Assembly: GCA_015499995.1 (NCBI GenBank)
Contig: JADNRV010000004.1
Coordinates: 310,001-374,000 of the forward strand
Direction of reading: 5' to 3'
From: Flammula alnicola
Taxonomy: Eukaryota; Basidiomycota; Agaricomycetes; Agaricales; Strophariaceae
Length of the DNA stretch: 64,000 nucleotides
Shown here: positions 58,367 to 64,000 of the stretch, in pieces
Layout: the number at the start of each line of letters is the position of its first letter
Position numbering within the stretch: position 1 is the first letter of the stretch
Position numbers and translations under genes: made by a program
The notes under the pieces: model-generated
Told to the model about the DNA's origin: nothing
The model's input: only the letters and a program-made list of their open reading frames with translations
Database searches by the model: none

Positions 58367-58783
58367 GTGGATTTTCTCCTTTTTTCGTCCTGCGCACATA
58401 CATTAGGATGTTGGAAAACTGCATGGGCTACCATTATGATTCGCTAGGCTTCTCGCTTTATTTACTTGTTACACTCGGTCATTTATATACGTATTACCTA
58501 CCTAGATACCTTCGTCAATAATCAGGTCTTTTGAAAATCCATGCCTTGTTTCCAATCAGACTGTATACTTCTTTACTGAGATATCAACTGCATTCGAGTC
58601 AGGTCTTTGGAAGTTGGAGAGTTACGGTGACGATTAGTCATCACCAGCGCGCCGCAGCACGAGCCGATTGTGGTTTCATCATCAGGACACCATAGAACAG
58701 AACCCAACAAGGGTAGTCCGTGTTACGCATTACTTTCTCAACCTTCCACTTCCATCTACTTTCAGTCATTCTCTTCGTTATCG
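58367..58783. other. Intergenic region between SDR and VPS27
   Basis: No gene seen. Contains the SDR 3' UTR and the VPS27 promoter. Confidence 0.5.
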
Positions 58784-61298
58784 ATGTCTGGTCTTGGCGC
58801 GTGGATATGGGGAACGTCTCAACTCGATGATGCTGTCGGTAAGCACAGGCCGCTGGACGGTATATCTGGAGCATTCTAATCGAACCATGATGTTCAGACA
58901 GGGCGACATCAGAGCTCTTGCCAGCTGGCGGGGAAGAAATTGCTCTGAACCTCGAAATATGTGATCAAATCCGCTCAAAGTCGGTGCCAGCGAAGGATGC
59001 CATGCGCGCTCTTAAACGCCGACTGAATCACAAGAATCCAAACGTCCAGCTGCTCGCGCTCAGCGTAAGCTAATTCTGTGGAAACTAATCATGCAAGCCA
59101 ACTGATTTTTGTAGTTGACGATATCTGCATCAAGAATGGTGGTGATCTGTTCCTCGCCGAAGTTGCGTCTCGCGAGTTCATGGACAACCTGGTCTCCATC
59201 TTGAAGATGCCAGCACTGAATCACGACGTCAAGCAAACAATATTACGCCTCGTACAGAATTGGAGCGTTGCATTTGAAGGAAAACCGACCTTGAATTATG
59301 TTGGGCAGGTGTATAAGACATTGACGAACGAAGGTGCGTACACACATTATCTAGCAGGCGAATTATGATACCATTATGCCTATACACTAGGCTACAAGTT
59401 CCCTCCAAAGGATCTCGCAGTTGCGAACTCTGCCATGGTGGATACGCAGACTGCTCCTGAGTGGATTGATTCGGAAGTTTGCCTCCGTTGTCGAACTCCT
59501 TTTTCCTTCACCAACCGCAAGCACCATTGCCGAAACTGTGGACAAGTCTTTGACCAGGCGTGTTCCTCAAAGACCATGACGCTGCCTCACTTTGGTATCA
59601 CTCAGGAAGTCAGAGTCTGTGATGGCTGCCACTCGAAACTAACAAGAAGGCTGAAAGGGCGTAAGTTGCATTTCAAACGAAAGTTGTATTGATGCTAATA
59701 TTGTCCCCAGTGATAAAGGTCATCGACACTCCGTCAGTCATCATGGCCATCGTCACAAAAGCGCGCGTGAGTTGGCGGATGCGGAGCTTCAGAGGGCCAT
59801 CCAACTTTCACTGGAGGAAGTCAACGGCACAAGTGGGCAATCGCGTCCGGGATACGTTCCTTCTCAGCCTTCTCCTTCAAAGTGGGGCTTTCTGAGCCAC
59901 CGATAATCGATCGCAGTACCTACCCCGATCGCAAGGCCGCTGTTGTCGACGACGCGGATGATCCAGACTCAGAGCTGCTATCGAGGCCAGCTTGCGAGAA
60001 GCTTCAGCCCCAAAACCCAGTGCACCCGTTGTTGTCGAGACACCACGATCTGAAGAACCTTCGTACTCGTACGCTGGACCTGGTTATTCGCAGTCTTACC
60101 CTCCTGCCGCTGCTGCCACCCTCCTCTGCCTAAATACCAAACTATGACCTTGAGCCACTAGAAGCCGACGCCATCCTAACTTTCAACCAGACTGTGGAGC
60201 AGGTACAAGCGCAAGGAGGCAGGGATTGTCAAGATACCCCGCGGTTACTGAGCTGTATGATAAAGCCAGTGGTTTGCGGCCCAAGATGGCTCTTAGTTTG
60301 GATGACGCAGGGAGGAAAGAACGTTAGTGACCATCCTATTTTGGCCATGAATGCTCATACTAACGCAAGCTTTAAGAGATGCTCTCGGATATGCACGATA
60401 AACTGTCGCAGGCGGTCAAGCTTTATGATCAAATACTGACTCAGCAAGTAGCTCATCCACGGTGGCGGACGCCAACCAGTCCTGCTTCCTATCAACAGGA
60501 ACAACCGGCATATAATCAGGGATATGCTCCTAACGGATACAGTCAATGGGCACCACAACAACCTAATCAGACGGGGTATCAGGTTCCAGTGGAAGCTCCA
60601 AGGGAGCCTTGTCGCCTCGGGTGCCATATGCGCCTCCAGGACTTACTTCAACCCCCGAGACTTCCCAAGCACAGCAATACCAGCAGCTGCAACAACAACC
60701 GTACCAGCAGCAGGCTCAACCTCAACAACCCCAGTATGCACCGGCATCAATTCCTGTTGCACCTCAGATGACGACATCTCGCCTTCTGCACCTCTACATC
60801 ACCACAATACGCCCAACCGCAGTACCAGCAACAATACTCGACTCCAATGGCCAGTTCTGCGCATCCCACAAGCCCAGCGATCTACAACCTTCCATCAATA
60901 CCATCTTCCTCGACGCAATATGCAGCACCCATCCCCCTACCGCTCTTCTCAGTCTCCGCCGCCGCCATCACAATACCAACCACCTACTCCTCAGATTCCG
61001 CTATGCAACCATTACCTGCGACGAATCTCGCCCGACAGAACTCTGCAGCGTATTCAGCCTATGTTCCGCCCGCCGCACCTTCGTCCAATACCTCTGCCCA
61101 ACCCAACGACAACAATACCAAGCCCCGCCTCCAGGGCAGCAGCAACCCTACCAGGTCGCTTCCCCGCCACCCGCGCCGGCTGCGCTTCCCCAGTTCCCGA
61201 GTGCTCCGACGTCTGTCCCTCAGCCCGCATTTTCTGCGTATGCCTCTGGGTTTGAGCAGAAGGAGGAGAGGAAAGAGGCATTGTTGATTGATTTGTAG
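58784..61298 (+). CDS. VPS27: VPS27, ESCRT-0 subunit (VHS-FYVE-UIM protein), frame-broken in the second half
   Basis: Endosomal sorting of ubiquitinated cargo. Start [18 protein letters not shown]. The VHS domain reads [40 protein letters not shown] and [20 protein letters not shown]. The FYVE domain is intact ([43 protein letters not shown]). UIM 1 reads [16 protein letters not shown] near 59775-59822, and UIM 2 [14 protein letters not shown] near 59970-60010. The helical domain reads [20 protein letters not shown] and [19 protein letters not shown], followed by a Pro/Gln-rich tail ending [11 protein letters not shown] before TAG 61296-61298. From about 59885 the coding frame shifts at many points (near 59886, 59978, 60115, 60140, 60226, 60590, 60780, 60930 and 61000), most explained by one missing base. 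The clustering suggests sequence errors or recent decay. Confidence 0.82.
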
Positions 61299-61900
61299 TT
61301 GTGATGAGTCATGACGGTTTGCCCTTGTTGAAGACCGCGCCTATGCGTCTTATGATTTGTATACACCAGTTCGAAGCTTGCAAGTATTATAATTTTATTG
61401 ACCGGAGGTTTGGTTAAAGATCTGTCAAAGATGTTCGAGCAACGCATGCGTGTTACGTGATTCCTACATTGTACTGATATTGTAGAAAAAAGGCGACGTG
61501 TTGTAACTTCCAGCCCCTCCTAGACGAAATTTGAAGCTTGAGCATTCAAAATAAGTATCTTCAACAACACATTGTCATTAAGCTTAGTCACTGGGGCCTT
61601 CGAATTAAACAATTGCCCATCTTCTGGGGAGAAAAGAAGGTGAATCTCAGAGACCTTTTCGTTGGAAGCGCAATGCCTGGGGCATATTTGGATGAAATGG
61701 ATGACATTCCAAGGATTGCCAAACAGATCTAATTGCAATAGCATAGCCACAAGCCGTTGTACACCAGACATTCAACTTGCACTCAATGAGAGCTTTTGAA
61801 AGAACCCAAGGACGTCCGCTTGCGCGCGCCTCTCCTGGTCCCCCCACGTCATTTTCCCTCTCCCCACCCCAGTTCCGGGTTGGACCTGAAGTTCTCCATC
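61299..61900. other. Convergent intergenic region between VPS27 and the HET gene
   Basis: No gene seen; two 3' UTRs are expected here. Confidence 0.5.
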
Positions 61901-63940
61901 TCATGCAAGCACAATCTCCTTCCAAACCTTTCCAGGCTCGAGCATATACTCCAAGCAGTCCAGAAAAACGTATCCAATTCCCCTCCTCTCCGCTATGACC
62001 CTCTCTGGACCCACCCATTCGATAAGTAAGATCCAGTAAATGGGTTTATCGACCTCGACTTTATCGTTGAACAGATCGTTGTATCGCGATACCTTCGACA
62101 CTATGACTGCCTCGTAGGGTATTTCCAGGGTTGGAAGGAGCTTTGGATCGTCGATTTTTATCCCACCACACTCGATATCATGAACACCTAAAATCTTGTA
62201 TATCAAGGACCAGTCCTGACCATCTGGAGGCTCCAGCGCCGAGAAGCACACGGTATACGCCCAGAAATGCAATAAGGTATAGTCGTGGCCGAGCACTGTG
62301 CGTGATACTCGCTCACTTGGTGCGGTGGGCAACCCATCGAGCTCAGGATCTGGCTCCCGCTCATATATCTTTTTCCCGAACTTCTCTTGCAGCTCGAGAT
62401 CCCACACGAGTTCGGGTTTATTCGACTTTGGCACCCGTTTGTACCACACCACGTAGGTCATCGTCCTCAACCACTCGCGAAAGTCTCCACTGTCGGTATT
62501 TGCTGCGACGTAATTCCCGAAAGTTATCTTCATACCGTGCCACCCCGCCCAAGACCAGCTTGGGAACCCAAGTCTACGTCCGATGCGCTGTGATACTGCC
62601 TGAAAAGGATCCCAGAAGAGCATGCATGCATCAAAAGCCACAGTGGGGATACCTTCCAGCAATCCCGAGTCGATTTGACCGGCTATATGATGAAGAACTC
62701 CGGTTGTAGCGTATATCGTATCCGATTCTTTCGTCAGGTTGCGTGTAGAGTAGTGGAACAGAAAGGAGCTGTAGCTCTCTAAAGGATGTGGATCATTATC
62801 AAGAATGAATTCGGTGAGGTTACCCGAATGGAGTGCTTCAATTGGAATAGCGACAGTAGGAAATTGGTCGTATATTGTCTCTTCACTCCAACAATTTTTG
62901 CGACAGAGAAATCGAGCACAATCAGCTGCAAAGATGAGGGTACGATGTGATAGAACGAATTCTTGCATGCTACAGATAAGAAAATGAGTAGACATTTCAA
63001 CCTTTCATGACCGCAAACTCACGTCCATCCACGACTATGGTAAGGTGCCTGGGTTAAGATATCATAGACACCTTTCGAGATGGCCATTTTGAGTCCTGGA
63101 GCTACCTCCTCGACGACCTGTTTCGCGTATCGCGTCTCAGATCGCAGCCCAGGGAGGCCTGCGTTTGCATGCGTACCATAGGCGGCTATGACAGTCATAA
63201 TTGCCCCTTGGTAGACTAAGTCCATCTTCGCGATCCCAAGAAGCATATCGTCCTCGTCGTCCTGGATGAGACATAAGTTGTCTATCCAGAGATATCGCTC
63301 CCCAATCGATGCTACGAAGTCGATTGTGTCGTTGATGGTGGTAGGGAGTTGGTGCCGTATATCTCGGATGCCTCCCTTCGACGTCAATTGTGGGTAATTT
63401 CCGTTCTCCAATCGCACGGACGGGACTACCTCGCCCCACACGTAACTCAGGGCAAGATATCGTGTCCCTGGTGTAGCATCAACGATGCGGAATTCTTCAA
63501 CATCGATTACCCGAAGGATTTTCAATCCGGAAGGGTTTTCGGATGTCTTGATAACTGGCTTCGGCATACACGATTCGCCATGGAGTGTCTCGCATAGTTG
63601 AATCCAGTTCTTGATCATATTCGGATCGATTTGAGGCTTGATCTCCCGCGCGCTTGCATGAGGAGATGTGGGCGAGTCTTCGTTGAACACCACAATCCTA
63701 GTCCCCGATCTCCAGCTACGCACCCTCTTTCGTTGAAGGTGCGTGCAGCTCCCAATCGGGAGTATTGGCCCATCTCAAGTTTGCTTGGTACATCAAACGG
63801 CAGAAAGGACAGCGAGTACTCGATTGGCGAACACGCGGAACCTTCCCAAGAGAATAAGTGCCCGGCTCATGGTTTTTGCCTGCTTCGAGGTTGAGCGTCC
63901 GACAGATTTCGCAGAGCTCGTCAACTTCTTGAACTGTCGT
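61901..63940 (-). CDS. HET-domain protein (heterokaryon-incompatibility type), 5' end not resolved
   Basis: The HET domain lies in the exon at 63019-63723: EEFRIVDATPGTRYLALSYV followed by WGEV, HQLPTTINDTIDFVASIGER, YLWIDNLCLIQDDEDDMLL and GIAKMDLVYQGAIMTVIAAY. A GTGAGT intron (about 62961-63019) joins RGWT to MQEFVLSHRTLIFAADCARF, then RIGRRLGFPSWSWAGWHGM and the C-terminus EPGKVWKEIVLA with TGA at 61901-61903. Upstream, LCEICRTLNLEAGKNHEPG, STRCPFCRLMYQANLRWANT and DWELHAPSTKE form a Cys-rich N-terminus, but a one-base frame change near 63715-63725 (extra G in a G run by the simplest reading) separates it from VRSWRSGTRIVVFNEDSP. HET domains trigger cell death on non-self recognition in ascomycetes; in basidiomycetes the roles are mostly unproven. 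Confidence 0.75.
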
Positions 63941-64000
63941 ATGCTAAGCGATTTATCGATCAGCAAGACACATTTCGCGAGACAATAATACATGTGATTT

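Overview
The window looks like nuclear DNA of a mushroom-forming basidiomycete (Agaricomycete type). Almost every recognisable gene is cut by introns of about 45-70 bases with GTRNGT donors and YAG acceptors. The gene content (VPS27, BCP1/BCCIP, mitochondrial proline dehydrogenase, HET and TPR-CHAT proteins, an F-box protein, a MYND protein) is fungal. There are no rRNA genes, tRNA genes, CRISPR arrays or prokaryotic operons that I can support. Gene ends below are my own exon readings. Small exon errors are likely, and I marked places where the frame cannot be closed with normal introns.

Layout. 1-1680: 3' end of a low-complexity Ser/Thr-rich protein, followed by a G-rich tract. 3058-7266 (-): a multi-exon aromatic-acid-exporter/DUF2421-type membrane protein. 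9016-11005 (+) and 11754-13817 (-): two closely related MFS anion:cation symporters, tail to tail. 14974-16111 (+): BCP1/BCCIP. About 17047-18010 (-): a multi-span membrane protein. 18485-20685 (+): proline dehydrogenase. 20824-22059 (-): PuuE-type allantoinase. 22753-33165 (-): an amidase-signature enzyme, one of whose introns holds an 8.2-kb mobile element. 33734-34431: a short TIR element with a perfect 9-bp target duplication. 35080-36833 (+): Old Yellow Enzyme-type oxidoreductase. 37100-38818 (+): intronless F-box protein. 38819-44156: gene-poor DNA with relics and diverged repeats. 44157-45416 (+): a second allantoinase, convergent with an NCS1 permease at 45689-48300 (-). 50201-51206 (+): MYND finger protein. 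51336-55207 (-): TPR-CHAT protein with lesions. 56918-58366 (+): SDR. 58784-61298 (+): VPS27 with many frame breaks. 61901 to the window edge (-): HET-domain protein.

How the parts fit. A nitrogen-salvage theme runs from about 9 to 48 kb: two DAL5-type symporters, proline dehydrogenase, two allantoinases, an amidase and an NCS1 (allantoin/uracil-type) permease. Identical tandem GATA-factor 12-mers lie upstream of proline dehydrogenase and of the amidase, which suggests nitrogen-catabolite control. The right end (51-64 kb) holds two candidate self-recognition or cell-death genes (TPR-CHAT and HET) around housekeeping genes.

The most unusual object is the element at 24449-32666. It has 253-bp inverted terminal repeats about 98% identical and a 6-bp target duplication. 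Nearly all of its interior is a non-LTR (LINE-type) retrotransposon with endonuclease, reverse transcriptase, RNase H and zinc-knuckle regions. It sits inside what was a 66-bp intron, so the amidase reading frame is still closed.
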